Assembly (NCBI GenBank): GCA_937858715.1
Contig: CALLZY010000100.1
Location: forward strand, 1-35,138
DNA from: an uncultured Chitinophagaceae bacterium
GTDB lineage: Bacteria; Bacteroidota; Bacteroidia; Chitinophagales; Chitinophagaceae
Direction: 5' to 3'
DNA length: 35,138 bases
A program made the position numbers and the translations under genes. The first letter of the stretch is position 1; each line of letters starts with the position of its first letter. The notes beneath the pieces were generated by a model that made no database searches, was not told where the DNA came from, and was given only the letters and a program-made list of their open reading frames with translations. This document shows, piece after piece, positions 7,971-15,920 of this stretch.

Positions 7971-9914
7971 TCAGCTACCCAGCTTTTTGTAGTTTTTCCA
8001 AATCAGGTTAATGTCTGAAGACAACCTGTAGTCACGGGCATACCAGTAGTCCATCATCTGCAGGCTTTCGTTTGGAAACTGCTGTATTGTTATTGCGGGC
8101 ACTCCGTTATTGGCCAGGACAGGTTTGCGCAAAACCGGCAGGTGGTTTTCTTCGGCAGCATACCCCACCCATGTTTTTTTTGCAACTAAAACAGCAAAAC
8201 AATTTGCAATCAGCCCCAATGGCTTTTTTACAAGGAACAGCAAAACCGGGAAACAAATGATGCCTGTTATGGCAACGCCAACATCAATAAGCCGTTTAAG
8301 CCGCCGGTAATACGGATTGGCCAGCCGGAAGCCATTTTCTTTCGACACGGCTTCGCCGGATGTATTTTTTGACTGGCTGCTAACAATACTTTGACTGCCT
8401 GCTGCATGAATTTTTACAACAAGACCTTTGGGCAACATTCTGATTGAAGACATTATCTCTGAACAGGAAAGAGTGCCGCAGCAAAAAATAACCTCTTTGA
8501 AAGGAATGGCGGCAGCTACCGAAGGCAGATTTTTCCAGTTGCTGATAGCCGCCTCATCAGTTTCGCTGGCAGCAATCCTGCCCAAAACTCTTTGATGCAA
8601 TCCCGCCTCTTTCAGCAGCCCGGTTATTTCACTGTATTCTTCGGGTGAAGCAACAATAATTGTGTTGGAACCTTCTTTCATTTCTTTTGAACTGCCAATA
8701 ACATTCAGTCTTACCAGCAGCCAACGCAAAACGCTGATCATAATAAAAGCAAGAATGGCCCCAAACAAAACAATACCCCTTGAGAAACGGAATTTTTCAG
8801 GCAATAATGAATATCCGGCTAATAAAATAATGATGGCAAATACCGTGGACCTTACCAGTTCTGATGACTTGTACCATCTGTCATACAACCCGGCATAATA
8901 TGCCACAACAAGAAAGAAGATGGTAAAAGCCGGAAAGGCAATCCATAGCAAACGATATTCGTATTCGGTTTCAGGCCGAACATAATCTCCCCACAACTCC
9001 TTCACCAGCCAGAAAGAAACAAGAATAAGCGATGCATCAATCAGAGGCAGACCGATCCGGCGAATAAAACTACCCGTGGCGCTAAGCCCAGCCCGCAACC
9101 AAATGCCAAGGTGAATCAGGGCATTAAAAATACCGGCACGGCTGCCGCCATAATGCTTACTTACAAACTTGCTCATAGCCGTATAAAACATCCGCACATA
9201 ATTCATGCTGCCTTTCTTTGTGCTCTCTCCCTTGAAATGTACAATACAGCTATCAGCAAAATAATAATTTTTATAACCGGCTTTTTGTATGCGGTAGCTA
9301 AGGTCCACATCTTCGCCATACATGAAAAATGTTTCATCAAACCCGCCAATTGTGTCCAGCACCTCTTTCTTAATCATCATATATGCACCCGACAGCACAT
9401 CCACTTCATGGGTTTTGTTATTATCAAGATGACCGAGATGATAACGGGCAAATGTTTTGGACTTTGGAAACAAAAGGGATAACCCAAACAGTTTAAACAA
9501 CGATGTAACAGGCGATGGAAAAGACCGTTTGGATTCCTTTAAAAAATTACCGGCGCCATCTATCATTTTAATACCAAGGCCACCGGCATCCGGATTGTTA
9601 TCAAAAAAAGAAATGCTCTTGCTAAAACTGTCTTCAGCAACAATGGTATCGGGGTTCAGAAACAAAATATATTTTCCAGAGGCAAGCGATGATCCCCGGT
9701 TGCATGCTTTTGCAAAACCGGTATTTTCTTCGTTTGCAATAAAACGTACCCGGGGAAATATTGGTTTCAGATATTCAAGGCTGTTGTCGGCAGAGTTATT
9801 GTCAACAACAATAACTTCGGCATTTATGCCTGCGATTGCCTTTTGAACAGAATACAGGCATTGCTCCAGGAAATGCTTTACGTTGTAATTGACTATGATT
9901 ACTGATATATCCAT
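7971..9914 (-). CDS. GT2 glycosyltransferase fused to a degenerate polyprenyl-phosphate sugar transferase-like membrane half
   Basis: Residues about 1-270 are a GT2 (GT-A fold) domain of rhamnosyltransferase type: ISVIIVNYNVKHFLEQCL, VIVVDNNSADNS, ENTGFAKACNRG, the LNPDT metal-binding region and FDETFFMYGEDVDLSYR. After about residue 290 come four membrane segments, then a Rossmann-like region (NTIIVASPEEYSEITGLL to EVIFCCGTLSCSEIM) and KRLIDVGVAITGIICFPVLL, as in polyprenyl-phosphate hexose-1-phosphate transferases. The downstream catalytic features of that family are absent; WVGYA may stand where active enzymes have VGPRP. The start ATG 9914 (MDISVIIV) is chosen because the GT2 fold begins there; the longer frame reads through repeat sequence. 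Probably adds a sugar to a lipid-linked surface glycan. Substrate unknown. Confidence 0.82.
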   Translation of the reverse strand: MDISVIIVNYNVKHFLEQCLYSVQKAIAGINAEVIVVDNNSADNSLEYLKPIFPRVRFIANEENTGFAKACNRGSSLASGKYILFLNPDTIVAEDSFSKSISFFDNNPDAGGLGIKMIDGAGNFLKESKRSFPSPVTSLFKLFGLSLLFPKSKTFARYHLGHLDNNKTHEVDVLSGAYMMIKKEVLDTIGGFDETFFMYGEDVDLSYRIQKAGYKNYYFADSCIVHFKGESTKKGSMNYVRMFYTAMSKFVSKHYGGSRAGIFNALIHLGIWLRAGLSATGSFIRRIGLPLIDASLILVSFWLVKELWGDYVRPETEYEYRLLWIAFPAFTIFFLVVAYYAGLYDRWYKSSELVRSTVFAIIILLAGYSLLPEKFRFSRGIVLFGAILAFIMISVLRWLLVRLNVIGSSKEMKEGSNTIIVASPEEYSEITGLLKEAGLHQRVLGRIAASETDEAAISNWKNLPSVAAAIPFKEVIFCCGTLSCSEIMSSIRMLPKGLVVKIHAAGSQSIVSSQSKNTSGEAVSKENGFRLANPYYRRLKRLIDVGVAITGIICFPVLLFLVKKPLGLIANCFAVLVAKKTWVGYAAEENHLPVLRKPVLANNGVPAITIQQFPNESLQMMDYWYARDYRLSSDINLIWKNYKKLGS

Positions 9915-9927
9915 ATTTGCAACCCCA

Positions 9928-9975
9928 AATCTAAAATCTAATCCCGATAAATATCGGGACTGCAATCTAAAATCT
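9928..9975. repeat. Palindrome flanked by a 12-bp direct repeat between the glycosyltransferase and suhB
   Basis: TCCCGATAAATATCGGGA (9942-9959) is a perfect 18-bp palindrome. It is flanked by two exact copies of AATCTAAAATCT (9928-9939 and 9964-9975). The unit fills most of the 77-bp divergent intergenic space. It looks like a short dispersed repeat of the kind common in Bacteroidota; its role is unknown. Confidence 0.6.
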
Positions 9976-9980
9976 CGTTC

Positions 9981-9988
9981 TATCTTTG
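9981..9988 (+). promoter_or_regulatory. Bacteroidota -7 element of suhB
   Basis: TATCTTTG is an exact TAnnTTTG match three bases before the chosen ATG at 9992. This would give a nearly leaderless mRNA. No clear -33 TTTG is present; the expected position falls in the adjoining repeat. Confidence 0.4.
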
Positions 9989-9991
9989 CAC

Positions 9992-10768
9992 ATGCTTAAA
10001 AAAGTGCTGATTGAGGCATCGAAAGCAGGTGCCGCAGAAATTACCCGTTTTTTTCAGAAAGAATTTGCTGTTAGTAATAAGGAAGGCGTAAACAACCTGG
10101 TTACCGAGGCTGATCATGCTTCCGAAAAAGCCATTCTTGCAGTAATCAAATCTTATTATCCCGAGCATCAGGTGCTGGCCGAAGAATCGGGTGAGGGAAA
10201 ACAAGCATCAGAATACAAGTGGATAATTGACCCGGTGGACGGAACCGTCAACTTTGCCCACGGTATTCCCATCAACTGCGTTTCGATTGCGGTGGAGTAT
10301 AAAGGCGAAATCATAATGGCGGCGGTGTATAATCCGCACATGAACGAATTTTTCTTTGCTGAAAAAGGTAAAGGAGCTTTTTTAAACGACCAGCCGGTTC
10401 ATGTCAGCAACGAAACAAAAGTTATAAAGTCCTGTTTAGTTACAGGCTTTCCGTACACTTACATTAATATGCCCAACGGTCCGGTTGAAGTGTTTGAGCG
10501 GCTGGTAAAGAAAGGCGTTCCGGTTCGCCGCCTGGGTTCTGCCGCTATTGATTTGTGCTGGGTAGCCTGCGGCCGCTTTGATGGTTTTTATGAGCATAAG
10601 CTGGAGCCCTGGGATAGTGCTGCCGGCTACCTTATTGTAGAAGAAGCCGGAGGAAAAGTAACAGATTATAACGGCGACAGATTTTCGATATATCAACACC
10701 GGGTATTGGCCACTAATGGAAAAATACATGATGAGATGCTGAGAATTGTAAATGGAGGAGACCTGTAA
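9992..10768 (+). CDS. suhB: Inositol monophosphatase family protein (SuhB-like)
   Basis: The 258-residue enzyme has all magnesium-binding motifs of the family: Glu64/Glu65 in VLAEESGEG, the DPVDGTVNFAHG motif (Asp80, Asp83), and EPWDSAAGYLIVEEAGG (Asp208). These enzymes hydrolyse inositol-1-phosphate and related sugar phosphates; SuhB in E. coli also acts in rRNA antitermination, which cannot be assumed here. ATG 9992 (MLKKVLIEASK) is chosen; a TTG two codons upstream overlaps the -7 element. It is followed by the inverted-repeat-bounded four-helix-bundle gene and then thiL. Substrate in this organism is unproven. Confidence 0.9.
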   Translation: MLKKVLIEASKAGAAEITRFFQKEFAVSNKEGVNNLVTEADHASEKAILAVIKSYYPEHQVLAEESGEGKQASEYKWIIDPVDGTVNFAHGIPINCVSIAVEYKGEIIMAAVYNPHMNEFFFAEKGKGAFLNDQPVHVSNETKVIKSCLVTGFPYTYINMPNGPVEVFERLVKKGVPVRRLGSAAIDLCWVACGRFDGFYEHKLEPWDSAAGYLIVEEAGGKVTDYNGDRFSIYQHRVLATNGKIHDEMLRIVNGGDL

Positions 10769-10773
10769 GTATT

Positions 10774-10803
10774 TTTTTGATTTTGGTTTTTAGGTTTTAG
10801 ATT
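10774..10803. repeat. Left terminal inverted repeat of the four-helix-bundle unit
   Basis: The 30 bases starting TTTTTGATTTTGG match the reverse complement of 11174-11203 at 26 of 30 positions without gaps; the first 13 bases are identical. It begins 5 bases after the suhB stop, and the four-helix-bundle ATG follows 17 bases after it. Confidence 0.65.
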
Positions 10804-10819
10804 AGGGAAACGAAATTCT

Positions 10820-11206
10820 ATGACAGAAAGAGAGCTAAAAGCCAAAACAAAATCGATAGCAGTAGCAGTTGCAAAATTGTGCGACACATTGCCTTTGAAC
10901 AGGATAAACAACACTTATGTTGCACAAATATTAAGATGTTCAGCTTCGGTCGGTGCAAATTACAGGGCTGCTTGCAGGGCAAAATCGGGCAGGGACTTTA
11001 TTTATAAGTTACAGATAGTTGAAGAAGAGGCAGACGAAACGTTGTACTTTCTGGAACTGCTTGCAGAGTTTAATCCTAAACAGAAACCCTCTATGAGAAT
11101 TATTTATAAAGAGGCTGAAACTATTTTGAAAATTGTAGTTGCATCGATAAAAACATCGGTAGCCAGGCTGGACAATCCGAAACCCAAAACCCAAAATCAA
11201 AAATAA
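10820..11206 (+). CDS. Four-helix-bundle protein (S23 / 23S rRNA intervening-sequence protein family)
   Basis: The 128-residue protein carries the family signature RCSASVGANYRAACRAKSGRDFIYKL followed by EEEADETLYFLELLAEF, and is predicted to be all-helical. The family was named from open reading frames in intervening sequences of 23S rRNA genes, and the related Avd proteins accompany diversity-generating retroelements; no biochemical role is established for free-standing members. Its gene lies between near-perfect 30-bp inverted repeats, and the right repeat forms its last codons (KPKTQNQK). The stop codon directly abuts the thiL ATG. No reverse transcriptase or template/variable repeat is nearby. 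It interrupts an otherwise ordinary suhB-thiL neighbourhood. Confidence 0.87.
   Translation: MTERELKAKTKSIAVAVAKLCDTLPLNRINNTYVAQILRCSASVGANYRAACRAKSGRDFIYKLQIVEEEADETLYFLELLAEFNPKQKPSMRIIYKEAETILKIVVASIKTSVARLDNPKPKTQNQK
11174..11203. repeat. Right terminal inverted repeat of the four-helix-bundle unit
   Basis: Reverse-complement partner of 10774-10803 (26 of 30 identical). It is translated as the C-terminus of the four-helix-bundle protein, and the TAA stop starts one base past its end. thiL begins at 11207. Confidence 0.65.
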
Positions 11207-12241
11207 ATGAGTAATCAGAGAACAGAAATATCAGATATTGGTGAATTTGGCCTTATTGATCATCTGACCAAAAACATCGAACTGCAAAACGCCTCTTCTG
11301 TTTTGGGTGTGGGTGATGATGCCGCCATTATTGACCATTTCGGCAGGCAAACCATTGTAACCACAGACCTGCTGATTGAAGGAGTTCATTTTGATTTGGG
11401 ATACACTCCATTGAAGCACCTCGGCTATAAAAGTGTGATTGTAAACCTGAGTGATGTGTATGCCATGAATGCTGTACCCACCCAAATTATCATAAGCCTG
11501 GGCATCAGCAATCGCTTTAGTGTGGAAGCCCTTGATGAGTTTTATGAAGGTGTGTATGCGGCCTGTAGCCGTTATGGTGTTGACCTTGTGGGCGGAGACA
11601 CAACTGCCTCGCAAAAAGGATTTATTATTTCTGTTACGGCCCTTGGCGAAGTGGCCCCGGATAAATTTGTGAAACGCAGTACTGCACAGAAGGGCGATTT
11701 GCTTTGTGTTAGTGGCGATTTAGGGGCGGCTTATGTGGGTTTGCTGTTTTTAGAACGGGAGAAGAGAATATATATGGAAAGCCCCGGTGTGCAGCCCGAT
11801 CTGGAAAATGAAAGCTATGTAATTGGCCGCCTGCTGAAGCCGGAAGCCAGAAAAGATATTGTGGAATTTTTTGCACAGCAGGAAATCACACCCACATCCA
11901 TGATGGACATCAGCGACGGACTGAGTTCTGAAATATTGCACATCTGCAAAGACAATAACCTGGGCTGTGTGTTATACGAAGAAAAAATACCGGTGCATGA
12001 GGATATGAAAAAAGCCGCTTTCAAATTTGAAATTGACCCGACAGCCTGTGCTTTAAGCGGCGGAGAAGATTATGAACTGCTTTTTACTATTGCCCAAAGC
12101 GATTATGATAAACTGGTGCTGAACGAACAAATAAGTGTGGTGGGCTACATGACCGAGCTGGAGCAAGGTGCCCATATTATTACCAAGGGCGGCGGCAAAC
12201 ATGCAATCACTGCCCAAGGGTGGAACCACCTGGCTAAGTAG
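11207..12241 (+). CDS. thiL: Thiamine-monophosphate kinase
   Basis: ThiL phosphorylates thiamine monophosphate to the cofactor thiamine diphosphate with ATP. The 344-residue product is the usual length and shows the family motifs: N-terminal DIGEFGLIDHLTKNI, VGDDAAII, TTDLLIEGVHFDLGYT, LGYKSVIVNLSDVYAMNA, LVGGDTTAS, MMDISDGLSSEILHI and ALSGGEDYELLFTIA. The start ATG lies immediately after the stop of the four-helix-bundle gene, so the native upstream leader of thiL seems to have been replaced by that unit and translation may depend on read-through coupling. No TPP riboswitch is visible upstream. Confidence 0.95.
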   Translation: MSNQRTEISDIGEFGLIDHLTKNIELQNASSVLGVGDDAAIIDHFGRQTIVTTDLLIEGVHFDLGYTPLKHLGYKSVIVNLSDVYAMNAVPTQIIISLGISNRFSVEALDEFYEGVYAACSRYGVDLVGGDTTASQKGFIISVTALGEVAPDKFVKRSTAQKGDLLCVSGDLGAAYVGLLFLEREKRIYMESPGVQPDLENESYVIGRLLKPEARKDIVEFFAQQEITPTSMMDISDGLSSEILHICKDNNLGCVLYEEKIPVHEDMKKAAFKFEIDPTACALSGGEDYELLFTIAQSDYDKLVLNEQISVVGYMTELEQGAHIITKGGGKHAITAQGWNHLAK

Positions 12242-12343
12242 ATTTTCGTAAAGATTGAGGTTTCGTTATCCATCTAAGCAGAATTCAATATTTTGCACAG
12301 TAAACCCGTTTTACCGTATCGGTTGAAAAACATACCTTACCGG

Positions 12344-13870
12344 ATGAAGTCGTTGCCTTATATATTTCTTTTGGTTCTTTTAACAGCTTGTGGCGTTAAC
12401 AGACATTCTTTCTCACCCGAAAAGAAATATGCTCCCGAACAGCTTCAAAAAGATTTCACGGTTTTTCAATCGTTGCTGGAAGCACATCATCCCGGGTTGT
12501 ACTGGTACACACCCAGAGACAGTATGAATTATTATTTCATTTATGGAAAACAGCAACTGAAAGATTCCCTGACAGAGGCACAATTCTGGAAAGTGCTTTC
12601 GTGGGTGGCAGCAAAGGTTAATTGCGGACATACCACGGTAAGGTCATCAAAACAATCTTCGAAATACTATGATACCGCCCGGCTGGGAAAAATGTTCCCG
12701 CTGAGTGTAAAAGCCTGGAACGATGCGATGGTGGTTACCGCCAATCTCAACCGCCGTGACAGTATTCTGAAACGGGGAACCATTATTACAGCTATCAACA
12801 ACATGCCGGTGTCAAAAATAACAGACACTCTGTTTGAATACATTTCTACCGACGGGTACAATACCACCCACAAATACCAAATGCTCAGCAACCGAGGAAA
12901 TTTTGGTTCGTTGTACAGCTCCGTTTTTGGAATTGCCAATACATACAAAGTGGATTACACCGACAGCGCAGGTAAAACGGGAACAACTGTTATTCCTGTT
13001 TATAACCCGGTGGCCGACACCGTGCAGCGCAGAGGAACGAGGCCTTTCAGAACGGCAACACCCGAACAGCCACGATTGACCAAAAGAGAAATCCGGATGC
13101 AACGCCTTAATACCATCCGGCTGCTGAAGATTGATTCTGTTAACCGCACCGCTATGATGGACCTTGCTTCTTTTGCCAGGAACAACGGGCTGAGAAAATT
13201 CTTCCGCCGCTCTTTTAATGCGTTGCAGCAAAATAAAATCAATCACCTTATAATTGATGTGCGCAGCAATGGCGGTGGCAGTGTTTCCAACTCTACGCTG
13301 CTTACAAAATACCTGGCAGATAACCCGTTTAAAATTGCCGACTCTTTGTATGCCGTTGGCAAAAGCAGCATTTACCAGCGATATATTGAGGCGCATTTCT
13401 GGAACAAGCTTTTTATTTTATTGCTTACAAAGAAGAAACAGGACGGCAACTATCATTTCGGGTATTTTGAAAGAAAATATTTTAACCCTAAGAAGCATAA
13501 CCACTACGATGGCAAAGTGTATATACTGACCGGCGGCAATTCTTTTTCGGCAACTACATTATTTGCATCAGCATTGATAAAGCAGGAGAACGTAACTGTT
13601 GTGGGCGAAGAAACAGGCGGCGGTGCTTATGGCAATTCGGCCTGGCTGATACCGGATGTTACATTGCCGGAAACACATATCCGGTTCCGGCTGCCGCTTT
13701 TCCGGCTGGTGATTGACAAAACCGTTCCAAAGAACGGAATGGGTGTGCAGCCCGAAGTTATTTCGCTGCCAACCATTGAAACGGTGAGGCGCAACAGCGA
13801 CTATAAATTAGATAAGGCGATGGAACTGATAAAGAAGGATAAGGCTGCACGGAAAACCGGGCAACAATAA
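12344..13870 (+). CDS. S41-family serine peptidase, lipoprotein
   Basis: The 508-residue product starts with a lipoprotein signal peptide (MKSLPYIFLLVLLTACG, lipid-attached Cys16). A PDZ-like region follows at about residues 120-170 (KRGTIITAINNMPVSKI). The C-terminal S41 (tail-specific protease) domain shows IIDVRSNGGGSVSNSTLL, VYILTGGNSFSATTLFASAL with the probable nucleophile serine, and VVGEETGGGAYG. It is expected to degrade or trim proteins in the periplasm or at the outer membrane. The frame is open upstream to a TTG at 12293, but ATG 12344 gives the lipoprotein signal and is preferred. Not clearly in an operon; 102 bases separate it from thiL. Confidence 0.87.
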   Translation: MKSLPYIFLLVLLTACGVNRHSFSPEKKYAPEQLQKDFTVFQSLLEAHHPGLYWYTPRDSMNYYFIYGKQQLKDSLTEAQFWKVLSWVAAKVNCGHTTVRSSKQSSKYYDTARLGKMFPLSVKAWNDAMVVTANLNRRDSILKRGTIITAINNMPVSKITDTLFEYISTDGYNTTHKYQMLSNRGNFGSLYSSVFGIANTYKVDYTDSAGKTGTTVIPVYNPVADTVQRRGTRPFRTATPEQPRLTKREIRMQRLNTIRLLKIDSVNRTAMMDLASFARNNGLRKFFRRSFNALQQNKINHLIIDVRSNGGGSVSNSTLLTKYLADNPFKIADSLYAVGKSSIYQRYIEAHFWNKLFILLLTKKKQDGNYHFGYFERKYFNPKKHNHYDGKVYILTGGNSFSATTLFASALIKQENVTVVGEETGGGAYGNSAWLIPDVTLPETHIRFRLPLFRLVIDKTVPKNGMGVQPEVISLPTIETVRRNSDYKLDKAMELIKKDKAARKTGQQ

Positions 13871-14138
13871 GAGTTGCAGGAGGCATAAGAGATTCTGTTC
13901 AGTAAACTACTGGGTCTATTCAATGAACTGTGTCAGAAGGGAGTTATTGATTCCGGCTTTATAGCCGGTCTCTTGCAAGGGACCAGCCGATATTTAACGA
14001 CGCCGGATGTCCACGGCCAGCACACAAGGCAGAGGTGAGAAATTGGCTGCAAAGCTGTAAATGTGGGTACTTGGGAGGGAAATAAACTAATTTATTAATA
14101 AGGCGGTAATCCGTTTGCCCGTCTTTAATTTACATTAC
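13871..14138. other. Intergenic region with repeat-like sequence, possible insertion-element remnant
   Basis: These 268 bases hold no credible gene. Two imperfect copies of a 20-mer follow each other (TCTGTTCAGTAAACTACTGG and TCTATTCAATGAACTGTGTC), then a perfect hairpin CCGGCT-TTAT-AGCCGG at 13953-13968. The TTCAnTnAACTGTGTC phrase reminds me of terminal sequence of IS256-like elements, but I cannot confirm it and no transposase remains. Confidence 0.3.
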
Positions 14139-14753
14139 ATGAAAGCAATGTTTTTTTTGAGTACTCTTCTACTGTCAATTCACATTTTTTGCCAGGAAAA
14201 AAAGATTGAGTTACAAGCCGGACGTAGTTTTAATGGAACGGGGGACATACGGGGGGTTGGCCTTTCGTTGGAATATTCCAAAACCATTAAAAAGAAATTT
14301 GACTGGACAGTTTCAATAGGTTCAAACATACATGACGGGAGCTTTCCCATCTTGTTTGAATACACATCAGGTAATATGGTGGATGGTTCTGTTCGTTATA
14401 CCACCGCCGGGATGCAGGCTGCTTATTCACTCGGTTATGGTTTTATCAAAACAGGCGGCAGTGATTTAAGGTTAAAAATCGGAGGGTTGCTCCGTTTTCA
14501 ATCAACATCATATTATGATGATGTCACAGTACTTTATCCAACGCTTACCGGACTATCTTATCCGGTAATAGTTTTTAGAAACAGTAATCCACAAAGAACA
14601 GTTAGTGCCGGACTGATTACACAATTCGGCTATAAAGTTAATGTCAATAAAAAAATATGTGTTGGTGTTGTTGGAAGTTTCCAGTTTGATACCAATGGGG
14701 ATAATATTTCACAGTTAATGCTTTCCCTAGGACGAAGGTGGAGGTGTAAGTGA
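14139..14753 (+). CDS. Secreted protein, probable small outer-membrane beta-barrel, 204 aa
   Basis: ATG 14139 gives a signal peptide (MKAMFFLSTLLLSIHIFCQ). The mature protein alternates polar and hydrophobic residues with frequent Gly, Ser and Tyr: LQAGRSFNGTGDIRGVGLS near the start, then YTTAGMQAAYSLGYGFIKTG, LKIGGLLRFQSTSYYDD, and a C-terminal strand MLSLGRRWRCK. This is the pattern of small outer-membrane barrel proteins of Bacteroidota. No named family recognised. The frame is open to a TTG at 14115, but the signal peptide starts at 14139. It stands alone between the possible insertion remnant and the restriction-modification genes. Confidence 0.62.
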   Translation: MKAMFFLSTLLLSIHIFCQEKKIELQAGRSFNGTGDIRGVGLSLEYSKTIKKKFDWTVSIGSNIHDGSFPILFEYTSGNMVDGSVRYTTAGMQAAYSLGYGFIKTGGSDLRLKIGGLLRFQSTSYYDDVTVLYPTLTGLSYPVIVFRNSNPQRTVSAGLITQFGYKVNVNKKICVGVVGSFQFDTNGDNISQLMLSLGRRWRCK

Positions 14754-14802
14754 ACTTACAGGTGACAAAAGTATAATCACAGATTGGTGAGAACATAAGG
14801 AT

Positions 14803-14823
14803 TGCTAAGTCGGAGACTTAGCA
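14803..14823. repeat. Perfect 9-bp inverted repeat upstream of the methyltransferase
   Basis: TGCTAAGTC and GACTTAGCA pair perfectly around GGA. It lies in the 204-bp space before the methyltransferase gene. There is no T run on either side, so it is not an evident terminator; it may be a dispersed repeat or a regulatory site. Confidence 0.45.
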
Positions 14824-14957
14824 GAGCGGGGATGAATGGAAGCAGAAATTGTTTGTGTCCTCTCAAACCATAGCGAAGTAAAGCCTGTCATAAACAAGAG
14901 ACAGTTCGTGAAAGAATGAATTAAAATCGTATTTTAGCTAAATAACTTAGGATATAA

Positions 14958-15911
14958 ATGAGATTAAAAGAGCCTCTGTTTGAATATTTTAACCCCGACA
15001 CCGAGTATGTGGTAAAGAATGGCGACAGCCTCTCCATCTTAAAGAATATTGAAGATGGGAAATTTGATCTTATTTTAACCTCGCCGCCCTATAATATTGG
15101 AAAATCTTACGAAACAAAAACAAGTATTGAAAAATACCTTGAAACCCAAGAAGAAATAATTGATCAACTTGTAAGAACCCTCTCCGAAAAAGGAAATTTA
15201 TGCTGGCAGGTAGGCAATTATGTTGATAAAGGAGAGATTTTTCCACTTGATATGTTTTATTACCAGATTTTCAAAAAACATGGTTTAAAATTAAGAAACC
15301 GTATTATTTGGTATTTCGGACATGGGCTTCATGCCAGCAATAGATTTAGCGGACGATATGAAACTGTGCTTTGGTTTAGCAAATCAGACGACTATATCTT
15401 CAACTTGGATAATGTCCGGATTCCTTCAAAATATCCTGGTAAAAGACACTTCAAGGGACCTAAAAAAGGGCAGCTTTCAGGCAATCCTTTGGGGAAAAAC
15501 CCAAGTGATATCTGGGAAATAATTGAACAAGATTGGGATAGGGCAATGTGGAATATCCCAAATGTAAAATCAAATCATCCTGAAAAAACCGAACATCCTT
15601 GTCAGTTTCCAATTGAATTTGTAGAACGATGTGTTTTAGCACTTAGTAATGAAAAAAGTTGGGTACTTGACCCCTTTGCAGGTGTTGGCTCTACGGCGAT
15701 TGGAGCAATCAAGAATAATCGAAATGCAATGGCGATTGAAAAGGAGAAAGAGTATTGCAAAATTGCAAACAGAAGAATAGCTGACCTAAAAGAAGGTAAA
15801 CTCAAAATCAGGCCAATAAATAAACCAATTCATAAACCGACTGGCAACGACAAAGTTTCACAAATACCCAAAGAATGGATGTTACTTGATTTTGTTAACG
15901 GAGCCGGATAA
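14958..15911 (+). CDS. Site-specific DNA methyltransferase of a type II restriction-modification system (beta class)
   Basis: The 317-residue enzyme carries the catalytic motif near the N-terminus (LTSPPYNIGK, residues about 42-51) and the S-adenosylmethionine motif near the C-terminus (DPFAGVGSTAIGAI followed by NRNAMAIEKEKEYCKIANRRI), the beta-class order. SPPY rather than DPPY is most often seen in N4-cytosine methyltransferases, so the modified base is probably cytosine. It should protect host DNA from the endonuclease encoded 9 bases downstream. The gene is visibly more A+T-rich than its neighbours, which suggests horizontal acquisition. No controller (C-protein) gene is evident. Target sequence cannot be read directly. 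Confidence 0.88.
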   Translation: MRLKEPLFEYFNPDTEYVVKNGDSLSILKNIEDGKFDLILTSPPYNIGKSYETKTSIEKYLETQEEIIDQLVRTLSEKGNLCWQVGNYVDKGEIFPLDMFYYQIFKKHGLKLRNRIIWYFGHGLHASNRFSGRYETVLWFSKSDDYIFNLDNVRIPSKYPGKRHFKGPKKGQLSGNPLGKNPSDIWEIIEQDWDRAMWNIPNVKSNHPEKTEHPCQFPIEFVERCVLALSNEKSWVLDPFAGVGSTAIGAIKNNRNAMAIEKEKEYCKIANRRIADLKEGKLKIRPINKPIHKPTGNDKVSQIPKEWMLLDFVNGAG

Positions 15912-15920
15912 ACTATACCA

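Noticed and set aside
10820-11206. Diversity-generating retroelement accessory (Avd) role for the four-helix-bundle gene
   Set aside because: No reverse transcriptase and no template/variable repeat pair is visible in the window.
11100-11206. TPP riboswitch before thiL
   Set aside because: The bases before thiL are coding sequence and inverted repeat of the four-helix-bundle unit; no TPP-box motifs seen.
12812-13396. 194-codon open frame antisense to the S41 peptidase
   Set aside because: The opposite strand encodes clear S41 motifs over the same bases; this frame has no recognisable features.
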